A program made the translations under genes and the position numbers. Below are positions 52,601 through 63,890 of a stretch of DNA of 64,000 nucleotides, one piece after another. Positions within the stretch are counted from its first letter, which is position 1. Every line of letters begins with the position of its first letter. Under the pieces are notes generated by a model. That model was not told the DNA's origin and did no database searches. It saw only the letters and a program-made list of their open reading frames with translations. This stretch comes from Diploptera punctata (lineage: Eukaryota > Arthropoda > Insecta > Blattodea > Blaberidae), in NCBI GenBank assembly GCA_030220185.1, contig JASPKZ010004202.1:810001-874000 (forward strand). The letters are read 5' to 3'.

Positions 52601-55295
52601 TCCTATCCAGTAGACACCGAAAAATGAGCAGCACCCTAAAAAGAAATAAATATATACAGTAAAACTTGTATAAAGTGGAATCGCATGGGACCAATAATTT
52701 TCAAATAAATGAAGCCACTGAGGTTGTTCACAAAAAAAATATTTTAAAAAACTATAGATTTTCACCGATCCTATCCAGTAGACACCGAAAATGAGCAGCA
52801 CCCTAAAAAGAAATAAATATATACAGTAAAACTGTTATAAAGTGGAATCGCATGGGACCAATAATTTTCAAATAAATGAAGCCACTGAGGTTGTTCACAA
52901 AAAAATATTTTTAAAAAACTATAGATTTTCACCGATCCTATCCAGTAGACACCGAAAATGAGCAGCACCCTAAAAAGAAATAAATATATACAGTAAAACT
53001 TGTATAAAGCGGAATAGCATGTGTGCAGAAATCTTCAAATAAATGAAGCGATTGAGGTTGTTCACAAGAAAATATTTTTAAAAAAACTACAGATTTTTAC
53101 CGATCCTAACCAGTATATACCGAAAATGAGCAGCACCCTAAAAAGAAATAAATATATACAGTAAAACTTGTATAAAGCGGAATAGCATGTGTGCAGAAAT
53201 CTTCAAAAAATGAAGCCATTGAGTTTGTTCAGAAGACAATATTTCTAAAAACTACAGATTTTCACCGATCCTATCAAGTAGACACCGAAAATGAGCAGCA
53301 CCCTAAAAAGAAATAAATATATACAGTAAAACTTGTATAAAGCAGAATCGCATGGGACCAATCATTTTCAAATAAACGAAGCCACTGAGGTTGTTCAAAA
53401 GAAAATATTTTTAAAAAACTACAGATTTTCACCGATCCTATCAAGTAGACACCGAAAATGAGAAGCACCCTAAAAAGAAATAAATATATACAGTAAAACT
53501 TGTATAAAGCGGAATCGCATGGGACCAATCATTTTCAAATAAATAAAGCCACTGAGGTTGTTTACACGAAAGTATTTTAAAAACTACAGATTTTCACCGA
53601 TCCTATCAAGTAGACACCGAAAATGAGAAGCACCCTAAAAAGAAATAAATATATACAGTAAAACTTGTATAAAGCGGAATCGCATGGGACCAATCATTTT
53701 CAAATAAATGAAGCCACTGAGGTTGTTTACACGAAAGTATTTTAAAAACTACAGATTTTCACCGATCCTATCCAGTAGACACCGAAAATGAGCAGCACCC
53801 TAAAAAGAAATAAATATATACAGTAAAACTTGTATAAAGCGGAATCGCATGGGACCCATAATTTTCAAATAAATGAAGCCACTGAGGTTGTTTACACGAA
53901 AGTATTTTAAAAACTACACATTTTCACCGATCCTATCCAGTAGACACCGAAAATGAGCAGCACCCTAAAAAGAAATAAATATATACAGTAAAACTTGTAT
54001 AAAGCGGAATCGCATGGGACCAATAATTTTCAAATAAATGAAGCCACTGAGGTTGTTCACAAGAAAATATTTTTAAAAGACTACAGATTTTCACCGATCC
54101 TATCAAGTAGACACCGAAAATGAGCAGCACCCTAAAAAGGAATAAATATATACAGTAAAACTTGTATAAAGCGGAATCGCATGGGACCAATAATTTTCAA
54201 ACAAATGAAGCCACTGAGGTTGTTTACACGAAAGTATTTTAAAAACTACAGATTTTCACCGATCCTATCCAGTAGACACCGAAAATGAGCAGCACCCTAA
54301 AAAGAAATAAATATATACAGTAAAACTTGTATAAAGCGGAATCGCATGGGACCAATAATTTTCAAATAAATGAAGCCACTGAGGTTGTTCACACGAAAGT
54401 ATTTTTAAAACTACAGATTTTCACCGATCCTATCAAGTAGACACCGAAAATGAGCAGCACCCTAAAAAGAAATAAATATATACAGTAAAACTTGTATAAA
54501 GCGGAATCGCATGGGACCAATAATTTTCAAATAAATGAAGCCACTGAGGTTGTTTACACGAAAGTATTTTTAAAACTACAGATTTTCACCGATCCTATCA
54601 AGTAGACACCGAAAATGAGCAGCACCCTAAAAAGAAATAAATATATACAGTAAAACTTGTATAAAGCGGAATAGCATTGGACCAATAATTTTCAAATAAA
54701 TGAAGCCACTGAGGTTGTTCACAAGAAAATATTTTTAAAAAACTACAGATTTTCACCGATCCTATCCAGTAGACACCGAAAATGAGCAGCACCCTAAAAA
54801 GAAATAAATATATACAGTAAAAATTGTATAAAGCGGAATCGCATGGGACCAATCATTTTCAAATAAATGAAGCCACTGAGGTTGTTCACAAGAAAATATT
54901 TTTAAAAAACTATAGATTTTCACCGATCCTATCCAGTAGACACCGAAAATGAGCAGCACCCTAAAAAGAAATAAATATATACAGTAAAACTTGTATAAAG
55001 CGGAATCGCATGGGACCAATCATTTTCAAATAAATGAAGCCACTGAGGTTGTTCACAAGAAAATATTTTTAAAAAACTATAGATTTTCACCGATCCTATC
55101 CAGTAGACACCGAAAATGAGCAGCACCCTAAAAAGAAATAAATATATACAGTAAAACTTGTATAAAGCGGAATAGCATGTGTGCAGAAATCTTCAAATAA
55201 ATGAAGCCATTGAGTTTGTTCACAAGAAAATATTTCTAAAAACTACAGATTTTCACCGATCCTATCAAGTAGACACCGAAAATGAGCAGGACCCC
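49695..55295 (+). repeat. Satellite array, ~167-bp monomer, ~33 copies
   Basis: Monomer markers: CAAATAAATGAAGCCA, GAGGTTGTTCACA, GATTTTCACCGATCCTATCC, AGACACCGAAAATGAGCAGC and GTAAAACTTGTATAAAG. Successive starts of the last marker (49990, 50158, 50327, 50492, 50661, 50827, 50995) give a period near 167 bp. Outer monomers are most diverged, inner ones nearly identical. A larger duplication of about 1,332 bp is present. Repeated minus-strand frames of 60-120 codons arise only from the repeat and are not genes. Confidence 0.97.
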
Positions 55296-55804
55296 GGAAC
55301 GAGCCAACAGGCTTAATCCCATGGATGATGATGGTGATGATGATGATTTTTAGGAAATTCCCGGGAAGTGTGAAACCTGTACCAACACTTTTTCTTCTAT
55401 TATTATTTTTGTTATTACTGGGTACCTTCGATTGAACGCCATTATTTTAGTTTTTTTTTTAATTTTGAAATTATGGTATTATTTTCTTTAAGTATATTAT
55501 ATAATTCATAGACTGCTTTTTGTAGCCTCTCTGTCAGAAATAAATATTGCATCCTCTGCAAAACATAATACATTCAATGTTTTATTTCGTCCAACTTGTA
55601 ATCTCTTATGAACTAATTGTTTCCATTCATCAAGAATATCGTCTAAAAAAATATATATATATATTAAAAAGCGTTGTGGAAAGGCTACACCTCTATTTTA
55701 AACCACAGTTATTTCTAATTTATTCTATTAATTTTCCATTTATTCCAATTACTGTTTCTGTATCTTCATATAAACAATGATTAGTTTGTATTAGGTGTAT
55801 CGGG
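55296..55804. other. Satellite edge and unassigned sequence
   Basis: GGAACGAGCCAACAGGCTTAAT at 55300 recurs at 59140 (end of a LINE fragment). A (GAT)n tract lies at 55323-55346. The minus strand at 55400-55790 has weak LINE-like similarity. Confidence 0.5.
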
Positions 55805-55809
55805 TAACC

Positions 55810-55852
<43 letters not shown>

Positions 55853-55857
55853 TATTA

Positions 55858-55937
<80 letters not shown>
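55805..55937. repeat. (TTA)n microsatellite
   Basis: About 130 bp of TTA/ATT repeats with TAT interruptions. Confidence 0.97.
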
Positions 55938-56120
55938 CTTCCATAAAAAGGGGTTTCACTATGTCGAAGGCTATTTCTAGGTCTATAAGGGCCATGTATG
56001 TTTCTACATTAAACTCTCTACGTTTTTCTATAATCTGCTTCAATGTAAAATCACTGACCATACATGATCTACCAAGTCCAAATCCACACTGTTCCTCACT
56101 GATTTGCACATTACTCAATA
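55938..56120 (-). mobile_element. LINE RT fragment
   Basis: The minus strand encodes EEQCGFGLGRSCMVSDFTLK and MALIDLEIAFDIV, matching RT blocks of non-LTR elements (compare EEQNGFRKGRSC and FIDLDKAFDRV at 26 kb). The second Asp of the block reads Glu. Confidence 0.75.
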
Positions 56121-56654
56121 CTTTTTTCTAAAAGAAATATATATTCCATAAAAACAAGTAAAATAGGACCATGCATTTGAATTTCTGAGAAATTCGCTTA
56201 GTTCACGCCATTCCTGCGTGACGGAATTTTTAAATAAATTGGAAGTTAATAAAAGTAAATGGTTTCAAATATTTGTCCTGGATTTGTTTGATTCAAAATA
56301 CAAAAATGAATAAAAGTGGCGACAAAACTGTTTGATTTTAGAGTATAATATAAATCATTCATTGCGAAGTCAAGCAGATAGTGCGTAAATTTGGCTGACA
56401 ACTTCCTTACACAGAAGTTATTCAAATAATAAAACAATTTACGTGTATTTGTTAATGATACATTGCCTATTTGTAAAAGTGACTTTGCATAATGTGTTCT
56501 TCATATGTTTTTTTCCATCTCACTAGATTTTCCTTATGTCTTCTTTAAAGCTTTGCCGCAGTCGTAACATATTGCATTCAAAACAAAGGAATCTACTGTT
56601 CTATCCCTTAAATTGGCAATATACCTGATCAGATACAATCTATATACACGGCTA
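56121..56654. other. No recognised feature
   Basis: Unique in the window. Confidence 0.4.
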
Positions 56655-56867
56655 TTTAAAAAGAAGGTACAGACTTCAAATATTTATTTCTTCCAAACTA
56701 CAAAAAATAGCAACAATTTCAACGTTCCTGGAAATAGTAAAGTTTAAAATTGAAGAGCTCATTTCCAAAGTGTCTTAAATCCAAAATTCGTGATTTTCGA
56801 TATTTTTATGTGACAAAAGTCTTTATTCCGTCAGGTATCATATTAACACATTGTTAAGAACTTAAGT

Positions 56868-57020
56868 GGCTTATATCCCAGCTGTTAAAACAGTTTGAAA
56901 ATCGTGTTTATTTTCAAAGTGTCTTATATCCCCTGTTAAAACGGTTTGAAAATCGTGTTTATTTCCAAAGTGTCTTATATCCCTGCTGTTTTTATTTCCA
57001 ATATGTCTTATATCCAAATG
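56868..57020. repeat. Short tandem repeat, ~56-bp unit
   Basis: GTTTGAAAATCGTGTTTATT and GTGTCTTATATCC recur at about 56890, 56945 and partly at 56990. Confidence 0.8.
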
Positions 57021-57153
57021 ACAATCTGCTGATTCGGTACGAAGCACGTGACTCATAATGGGGGCTGCTATGGCACTCCTTGTTACATGTCGATGAACAA
57101 CAAGTCAGCTGTTATTTTCTGTGGTGTTTTTTTTTATTTGTCAGTGAAAAACA

Positions 57154-57392
57154 AATGGCTAGTTGTGAAGAAGACCTAGTAAGTCAATTAGGACGGACAG
57201 CGAGAAAAAGAGCACTAGTACCTTCAGAGTGGGCTAAAAACTAAGATACCGTAGTGATGGTAATATACCGAAAGTGGTTTGGAATCACAATGATGTATTT
57301 TGGAAAAATTCTGAGCTTTCTACCGCAGACTGTTTCCATTCATTATTTTATAACAACAAAACTAAGGTAGAACAAGATTCATTTTTTAAGTA
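57154..57392 (+). pseudogene. Unknown ORF remnant
   Basis: ATG 57154: MASCEEDLVSQLGRTARKRA, then ALVPSEWAKN and a stop. After a frame change: LRYRSDGNIPKVVWNHNDV and CFHSLFYNNKTKVEQDSFFK before a stop at about 57390. The basic N-terminus with RKRALVPSEW resembles start regions of transposon-encoded proteins in general, but I do not recognise the family. Confidence 0.4.
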
Positions 57393-57589
57393 AGTTAGGT
57401 ATTATCCAGCAATGCCATTCTGGCAAAAAGAATTTTTATATAGTGCAGCAGATGCAGCAAATGACTCTTCTGATAATGATCGTGATACCTTCGGGTAAGC
57501 TACATCTTTTTTTTTTCATTTACACTGTTTTTCCTTCTTGTTTTACCTTTTTTGTTAACTTTATTTTATTCTCACATATAGACACATGG

Positions 57590-57705
57590 ACAGGACACAC
57601 ACCCAGACCCAAGGTGGAAATTTAAAACCCCCTACCCCGCCGGGAATCGAACCTGGCTCGCTGGAGTGGAAGGTAGGGACTCTGCCGACTACGCCACGGC
57701 GATGG
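57590..57705 (-). mobile_element. tRNA-derived SINE5 head
   Basis: Minus strand: GTCCATCGCCGTGGCGTAGTCGGCAGAGT (A-box region) and CCAGGTTCGATTCCCGGCGGGG (B box), then a short body. The T-arm is perfect. Only copy seen. Confidence 0.75.
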
Positions 57706-57719
57706 ACTATTTCGAAACT

Positions 57720-58249
57720 TAACCCATTCGCGAGTTACACTCGCTTAACTCTCTCATATATTTTGCTATTTTTGTACACCCCTTAGCAGGGCAATGTTTT
57801 ATTAACATTTATGAATAGTAGAGCAGCTTTCAGCCTTATTGAGATCTCAAGTACCGTTACTTTTTGTTCGTTTTGAATGTCTGAAAATAAACAATATAAT
57901 ATATGGTGACTTAAATGCGGTTTCTGGGGAAACGCTTTGAGCATTTAAACCTAAAGTGAATGGGTTAATAAATTGCATACTTTATTGAGTATTAGATATT
58001 ACTTTCTCCTACTAAAACTTTCCTTAAACTTCCAAAACGTCTTAACTCCAAGTCATGTGACACTGTTACAACCACTTGTAATGGTGGAGAGTATGTGATA
58101 ATATTGCCAATGTAGTTACAAATAAACATAACTTATAATGAAAACTCCATTTAAAAATTAAATACCTTAAAATAAAAATAGCGATTTCTGGTGTTTGGTA
58201 TTTCATGGATTTAAGACACTTTGCAAATAAGCTCTTCAATTCTGATCAC
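57720..58249. other. No recognised feature
   Basis: Interior of the mariner-type element; no coding signal. Confidence 0.4.
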
Positions 58250-58577
58250 GGCCGCATTTCTCTAACCACGTCCGACGTTACCTGAGTAACACCATTCCAG
58301 GACGTTGGATTGAAAGAGGAGGAGCAGAAGATCAACTTTATCGCCGGTGGCCTTCCAGGTCACCACACCTAACCCCGTCCGATTTTTATCTGTGGGTTTT
58401 ACGTACAAGACCGTGTTTATCCCCCTATGTCTGACACTTTTCAAACTCTGTGACATCGAATTGTTGAAGCTGTGAATTCGATAACTAGAGACCAGCTGAT
58501 TCCTGTGTGGCAAGAAATGAGCCACTGTTTTGATATTTGTCGTGTAACACATGGTGCTCACATTGAATGCATAAAAT
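58250..58577 (+). pseudogene. Mariner-type transposase C-terminus
   Basis: Several frames: RTIPGRW-like and GRGGAEDQLYRRWPSRS, PRPIFICGFYVQDRV, then ITRDQLIPVWQEMSHCFDIC and RVTHGAHIECIK stop. It parallels HRFDIVTVTAGAHIEMW at 17955-18030 (minus). Multiple breaks. Confidence 0.75.
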
Positions 58578-58814
58578 AGTGAAATGTTAACTTTTCTCTT
58601 TCCAGGAACGTTGGAATTGTGTTTATATTTTTGGTAGTTGGAAAGAAATAAATGTTTAAAGCCTGTTCCTTCTTTTTCTTCAATATAATGATTGAAAATA
58701 ATGAAATGAAAATAAACGTTCCTTCTTTGCTAATATTTTTATAACCAATTAGTGTTTTAAATTCTTTATGAAGGGCGCTTAAGATAGAATTTCATAGAAT
58801 GAGCCTGTATAAAA

Positions 58815-59130
58815 ATGCATGTTTGCTTATATGGATCAGAATGTTGGACGATCACTAAAAGACAAGAACGAAGATTGGAAGCAGCTGCGATGCGATTTTT
58901 ATGAAATACAGCAGGATAAGAAAAGAAATGAAGATATAAGAAAGGAACTAAATATTTTCAAACTTACACATTGAATAATTTAATATAGGGACGCCTGGAA
59001 AGAACATGTTGATAGAATGACATAAGAAAGATTTCCAAAATTATTGCTAAAGTATAAACCCGCACGGAAGGAGAAATGTTGGTCGCCCACACAGAAGATG
59101 GTCCGAACAATTTTAACAATTCTAGCTTTC
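58815..59130 (+). mobile_element. LINE LF, 3' fragment
   Basis: GGATCAGAATGTTGGACGAT repeats 38192-38211 and continues past the point where that copy is cut by a SINE (AACGAAGATTGGAAGCAGC). Encodes remnants of AAAMRFL and WKEHVDRM with many breaks. Confidence 0.75.
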
Positions 59131-59599
59131 ATGAAACCGGAACGAGCCAACAGGCTTAATCCCTGGATGAAGAATAAGAATAATGTTTGTTCGTATTTTA
59201 TGCGCTACCATACCGTTCATCCGATTGTCATGCGGCTTTTTTTTTGCAAAAATGTTCAGGAGTTTCCCGGGAAGGTTATAGGCTATAAGAGAGTTGTAAT
59301 ACTCAACCCCTTGACCATTAAAAATCAATCTTTATTAAAAAATGTGGGGGAAAAAAAGTAATTTTTGGACGTTTAAATGGCTTACGCTGCCTGAACCATA
59401 ACAAATATACAAAATGAATGCACACAGAATTGAAAAACACTCAACAAAAAAGACTTGACCGATGTATGGAGAACAAACCATTATAGAAATAATAATTATC
59501 ACACACATATTTAATAAAGTTAGGGGGTGAACTCAATTACCGGAACAGCGGCAAGCGGAGATGCCATTGTACCATCCTCTTTCAACGAAACTTCAAGAT
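59131..59599. other. No recognised feature
   Basis: Plus frame 59044-59361 is open for 105 codons but has no family resemblance and overlaps LINE sequence. Confidence 0.4.
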
Positions 59600-61625
59600 A
59601 ATATTTTTGCACGATAGTATGTTTTGTCGTACTTACAGCAATGGCGACCGTTATTGAAAGTATAACTTCCTACATTTCGGGCTTGCCAACCTAAATAACT
59701 GTACTCTAATACTACATTTTACAAACCTCGTGCGGGAAGTAAAACCCTGGGGGTCCGTCGGACCCCAGCTGTGCTCACAACAGCAACAGGGCGCGTCCCC
59801 GGGTGGCGGATAGGGGAACGGTCGGTGGTTTGCTTGCATTCCTCCCGGCTAGGTCCAGACCGGACCCGCGGGCCATTTGTGGGGTCGTCAGGACTCGAGC
59901 GACCTGACGTACTATATAGCTCGTGCTGCGCCCACTCCAGCAGCAAAACGCGTCCCCTCGGTGGCGTAGTGGGGAAAAGGTCGGTGGATGTGCTAGTCAG
60001 TCCTCCCTTCCAAGTCCGATGGACTCGCGGACCATGAGTGGGGTCAGCAGGAAGAATTTTTGCGATAAGGGCCTGCTGTCAAGCCTAGAACTATCCCGGC
60101 CCACAGCGGGGGGCCTGTGCCGCCGTTTGCGGGGCGGTGGGAGAGTGGGAGATCTGGCGCTCCCGCTCTCTTGGTTCATTGAACCTGAGACCATCTGTGG
60201 GGGCACCATGGGAGATGAGCTCCCTGGATGCCTACATTGCTCAGTGGGCTGCCTCACAGCAGCTACACGACTAGGCCTAGTCTTGCGAACGGGCTGGATG
60301 GGACAATACCGGGCGTATAATGCTGGGAATTACCACCAGGTCAATAAGCTCGGGAAAGGAGGAAGCGCGGTCTTTTGGTCTGTGAGACTTAGTGCCGACT
60401 CTGGAACCAAGTGACCCAAGGACAATCTGTGAGGTCGTCAGGAGTTGAGCGACCTGACGTACTAATGCTCAGGCTGGACCCACTTCAGCAACCAAACACG
60501 TCCCCAGCTGGTGCACTGGGGGAAAGGTCGGTGGATCTGTAGAGAGTCCTCCCGGTCAAGTCCAAGGGACTCGTGAACCATTAGTGGGGTAGGCAAGAGT
60601 TGAGCGCCTTGTCGAACTATTTGCTCATCTGTTGGAGCTTGCGAGCTCCGTGCTGGCCCACAACAGCTGCAGAAGGTGTCCCTGGGGGCACACCAGGGCT
60701 CGGCTCGGACCAGTCCAGAGGGGAGCTACTGTACTGGTTCCTGACTCGGCCTACGGGCCCGTCGACAAACTGTGGGGTCGCCAGGAGATGAGCACCTGGA
60801 TGTACTAAAAGTCTCACACTGTTGGGCTTGTAGCCCTAGCCGGTCTCACAACGGCTGCAGGACACGTCCCTGGAGGCAGAACAGGGGAATGGTCGGTGGA
60901 TCTGCGACAGCAGTCCTCCCGGCTAGGATCATGGAGCCCGTGGACCAACTGTGGGGTCGTCAGGATTGAGCGACCTGATGTACTATGTAGCTCAGCAATT
61001 CCCAGAACTGCAAACTCCAACACTCTCTCCCTGGGGTGTTGGTTTAAGGACCGTGAACTTGAACGTGGACGCGAACATAGGATAGGGAGGACTAGAACTA
61101 GGACTTGGGAGTATGGTCATGACGACCGAGGTATCCCAAGGGGAGATGGATGGGCCTAAATGCGGGAAGTAAAACCACTGCCCTCTATGTATGCTATGCA
61201 CAATGTATATACAGAAATACATCCAAAACGTAGTGTTAATATACATTATACGAAACAAATCACTGCATTTTAAATGAACTGAACTTTATTTGAAACAGTA
61301 TAAAACAATAAATACGTACTTGCGGCCATGTTATCGACTAATTGTTCTCAAGGCCTGTTGTAGTTTCAACTAATAAACATTGCCCACACTGTTAACGTAA
61401 TCAGTTGTTTATAATGAACGCAAATATTTCCAACAAAGATGTTATGATTTTACTATTTATTATTTTGAAAACACCATCGCGCATAAAATAATGTACAACG
61501 CACGTTTGTGAAGTGTTTTACAGAATCTCGGGAATTAAAACCTCGCTTTCGCTCGGTTTTTAAACATTTTCTCACTTCTGTAAAAACACTTCCCAACTTC
61601 GTATCGCAATATACTATTTCATCTC
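59600..61625 (-). repeat. Repeat Q, minus copy split by the GC-rich insertion
   Basis: 59600-59746 and 61161-61625 correspond to adjacent parts of Q (compare 8880-10025). The break is the 1.41 kb insertion at 59747-61160. Confidence 0.8.
59747..61160 (+). mobile_element. GC-rich retro-insertion with degenerate tandem units
   Basis: Flanked by a 16-bp repeat, tgcgggaagtaaaacc (59731-59746 and 61161-61176), inside Q. Composition is far more GC-rich than the rest of the window. Units with GGGGAA(A)GGTCGGTGGAT, then CTCCCGG(C/T)(T/C)A, then TGTGGGGTCGTCAGGA(T/C)T and GAGCGACCTGACGTACTA recur about every 165-190 bp (near 59790, 59955, 60500, 60865). It ends in CCTAAA. There is no convincing gene (longest frame 59923-60414). 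It may be the 5' UTR/promoter part of a non-LTR element; the target duplication length fits target-primed insertion. Confidence 0.65.
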
Positions 61626-61769
61626 TGTCACTCAATCTGCGGCGTCAAGTGGAAACAGCTTTCCCATAAGAACAATACTATTTTCTAGAAATGAACAACC
61701 CTATAGTACATCTACTGGAGGTTCAAAATAATTCAATTGTATGGTGTTGAATCATTGAATAGCTACAGC

Positions 61770-62217
61770 CAGATTCAACCCAGGAAGTTACTGTGTGTTT
61801 GGAATAGGGAACTGGGTTGCCTTTTAACAGTATTTTCTTGAGAGAAATCCTTATATAAAACTGAAGATTGCAACACAGCAGGTACATAGTTGTAAGTTGT
61901 AGCCGTCCAAGCCACACCCCCTTAAAGAAAAAAAAACAGTTACCACTTGTCACTGAGCTCGTGCGGATCTGTACTATCCTTTGTGAAAGTGTCGACTCTT
62001 ATATTTACTATAAAACTAGTTTGCATGCCGTAAAAGAAAAACAATGTTTTTTTAAATGTATAGTACATAGATTTGGAAAAGTACTGCTAACCTTGCCGCT
62101 CCACCCCACCTAAACAAACAAATACCGTTATTATGAGTTTGGCAACATCTACCCTCTGTAGGTAGAGGGACACTGGCGTAGCCCATAAGGTCTGTAGTAA
62201 CTTCCTGGGTTGAATTA
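61770..62217. mobile_element. Putative MITE
   Basis: ATTCAACCCAGGAAGTTACT (61772-61791) is inverted perfectly at 62196-62215. About 445 bp, no transposase; a single copy here. Confidence 0.6.
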
Positions 62218-62404
62218 CAGTGTAACACCCATAAAGTTACTCTTATGTAATAGGCGTGGAACTGACGCCTATTTTAGTATTCATAATTGGAAAGCAATCA
62301 AAATCAATGCAATACTTTCCTCTTTGATGCAGGAAATTCCTTCCTATGACGAAGTTACTTAACGTTATGCAAGATGCAGGGCTAGTTCCTCTTAAAGTGT
62401 TTTC

Positions 62405-62672
62405 CTCATACATAACAGTAACTCACCAGCACTATCGAACCCGTAGGTTCATGGCCGTGCGGACATAAGCTCCCTATCCTGAGCTAATGCTTTACAATCA
62501 TGTTCTGTATAATATACTTTTCTCAAATCACCTACTGAACGTTATTTCTTTGATTTCCCTGCAAGAAGTTTCCATGCCTCTCTTTCATCCCCCATTCGTG
62601 CCACATGTCCTGTCCATCGCAGTCTACGAGACTTGACACTTATATCTGGTTTCCCATAAAGATAATGTATCC
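62405..62672 (-). mobile_element. LINE LA, 3' end
   Basis: Inverse LA end (CTCACCAGCACTATCGAACC to CTTATATCTGGTTTCC), internally deleted. Confidence 0.85.
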
Positions 62673-62684
62673 CCCACTTAAAGG

Positions 62685-63045
62685 TTTGCGTCCACCGCTG
62701 TGGTCTCGGGGTAGCGTGCTGTCTTGTCACGCAGCGGGCCCGGGTTCGATCCCCGGTCGGGACAGTTTTTCTGGGTGAGGTTTTCATCGGGGTTTTTCCT
62801 CACCTGTAAGACAAATGTCAGGAAAACTTTAAGGCCCAAACGGTCCCCAAAATCACATGGCCATCGTAATCATCATCATTCATATTCATCTTAGGTTAAG
62901 CTTAGGATTAGGGACTCTCCTGGCGCACCACTATCATCATCACCCGTCATATCATCGCGACAACGTAACCCCACCTTCCAGGCGCCCCAACCTCTGAAGT
63001 GGGTTACAAGTACGGCATGCCAGGAGAGAAACCAGGAATGTCGAA
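62685..63045 (+). mobile_element. SINE3 variant with alternative tail
   Basis: Plus strand: GTCCACCGCTGTGGTCTCGG head, GGGTTCGATCCCC B box, and the same alternative tail as 21228-21370 (GGACTCTCCTGGCGCACC, TGCCAGGAGAGAAACC). Confidence 0.87.
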
Positions 63046-63064
63046 AGACAAACCTGGGGCATTT

Positions 63065-63890
63065 AAAAAAAATCTTATAGGTTTGCCGTCTTCAGTTTCC
63101 ATTTATCTCTATCATTCAAATCTCCCTCTTCCAAATTCCTATCATCCGTTATAGTTCTGACGTAGGTTTGCATTTCCATCTTGGTCTGCTACGTTTATTT
63201 CTTCCAGGAGGTGACCATTGGTATATATTTTTTGACCATCTTTCATTTTCCATTCTTTTCTACACGACCATACCATTTAAGCGTTTGATTTTCAATCCTC
63301 TTAACAACAGATGTGGTGACATTCATTTCTCTCCAAAGGAATTCATTTCTTATTTTATCCTGTCTTGTTTTTTGGAGGCTTCTTCTAAGATAATCAAATT
63401 CAACTGTTCTAATTGTATTCTTTTGTAATTCCTACAAAGACCAAGTTTCAGTTCCATATGACAAAATATTCTGCTCTTATAATTTTTCATTTTAGTTTGC
63501 TTTGTAATATTTTTGTTCCAAATTATTCCATGTAATGTCTTAGCTGCATTTTTTGCCATTGCAATTTTAGTCTGTACATCTCTCTCACAGGTACATAAAC
63601 TTGTAATTATTGATCCAAAATACTTAAAAAAATCACTTTTTTTTTATTTCCTTGTTTAAAGTATGAGGTCATCCACATCCTTTCCCAAACACATATATTC
63701 TGATTTCTGTAAATTTATATCCAGTCCCCGTTTTTTTATATTCTTCCATTAGTTTATTTATCATATATTTCATATCATCTTCATCCCCTGCAAAAATTAT
63801 TTGATCATCTGCAAACAACAATGAATGCAGTACTTTTCCCCCTATAGGAATACCCATTTCAGAACATTTTTTTTATCAATACTAATAAAA
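63065..63890 (-). pseudogene. LINE reverse transcriptase, C-terminal half
   Basis: The minus strand encodes MGIPIGGKVLHSLLFADDQI (catalytic Asp pair), IFAGDEDDMKYMINKLMEEY, then in other frames KYFGSIITSLC, KTLHGIIWNKNITKQTKMK, LGLCRNYKRIQ and NQTLKWYGRV. It is a further LINE family, not clearly LA-LF. Many frame breaks; the N-terminal half lies off the window or is missing. Confidence 0.82.

Larger units (their letters stand above)
56658..58685 (+). mobile_element. Mariner-type element with inserted DNA
   Basis: Left end AAAAAGAAGGTACAGACTTC...AACGTTCCTGG, right end its inverse (CCAGGAACGTT...CCTTCTTTTTC), about 75-100 bp, with TA next to each end. The interior has only the C-terminal part of a transposase (58250-58577); the rest is unrelated DNA (tandem repeat, an ORF fragment, a SINE), suggesting insertion and deletion. 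Confidence 0.72.

Noticed and set aside
50648..55126. Series of 60-120 codon minus-strand frames with hydrophobic peptides (YIYFFLGCCSF...)
   Set aside because: They recur with the satellite period and shift frame with it; a 167-bp repeat gives a 501-bp (167-codon) frame cycle. No start context, splice sites or family. Repeat artefact.
49695..55295. CRISPR-like array
   Set aside because: The whole 167-bp unit is repeated, with no short repeats separated by unique spacers, and the DNA is eukaryotic.
55795..55980. 61-codon frame of Ile/Tyr repeats
   Set aside because: Translation of the TTA microsatellite.
59044..59361. 105-codon plus-strand frame
   Set aside because: Overlaps decayed LINE LF sequence and has no recognisable domain.
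59923..60414. 163-codon frame in the GC-rich insertion
   Set aside because: High GC makes long chance frames likely, it crosses the degenerate repeat units, and no domain is recognisable. It could be reconsidered if other copies keep it open.
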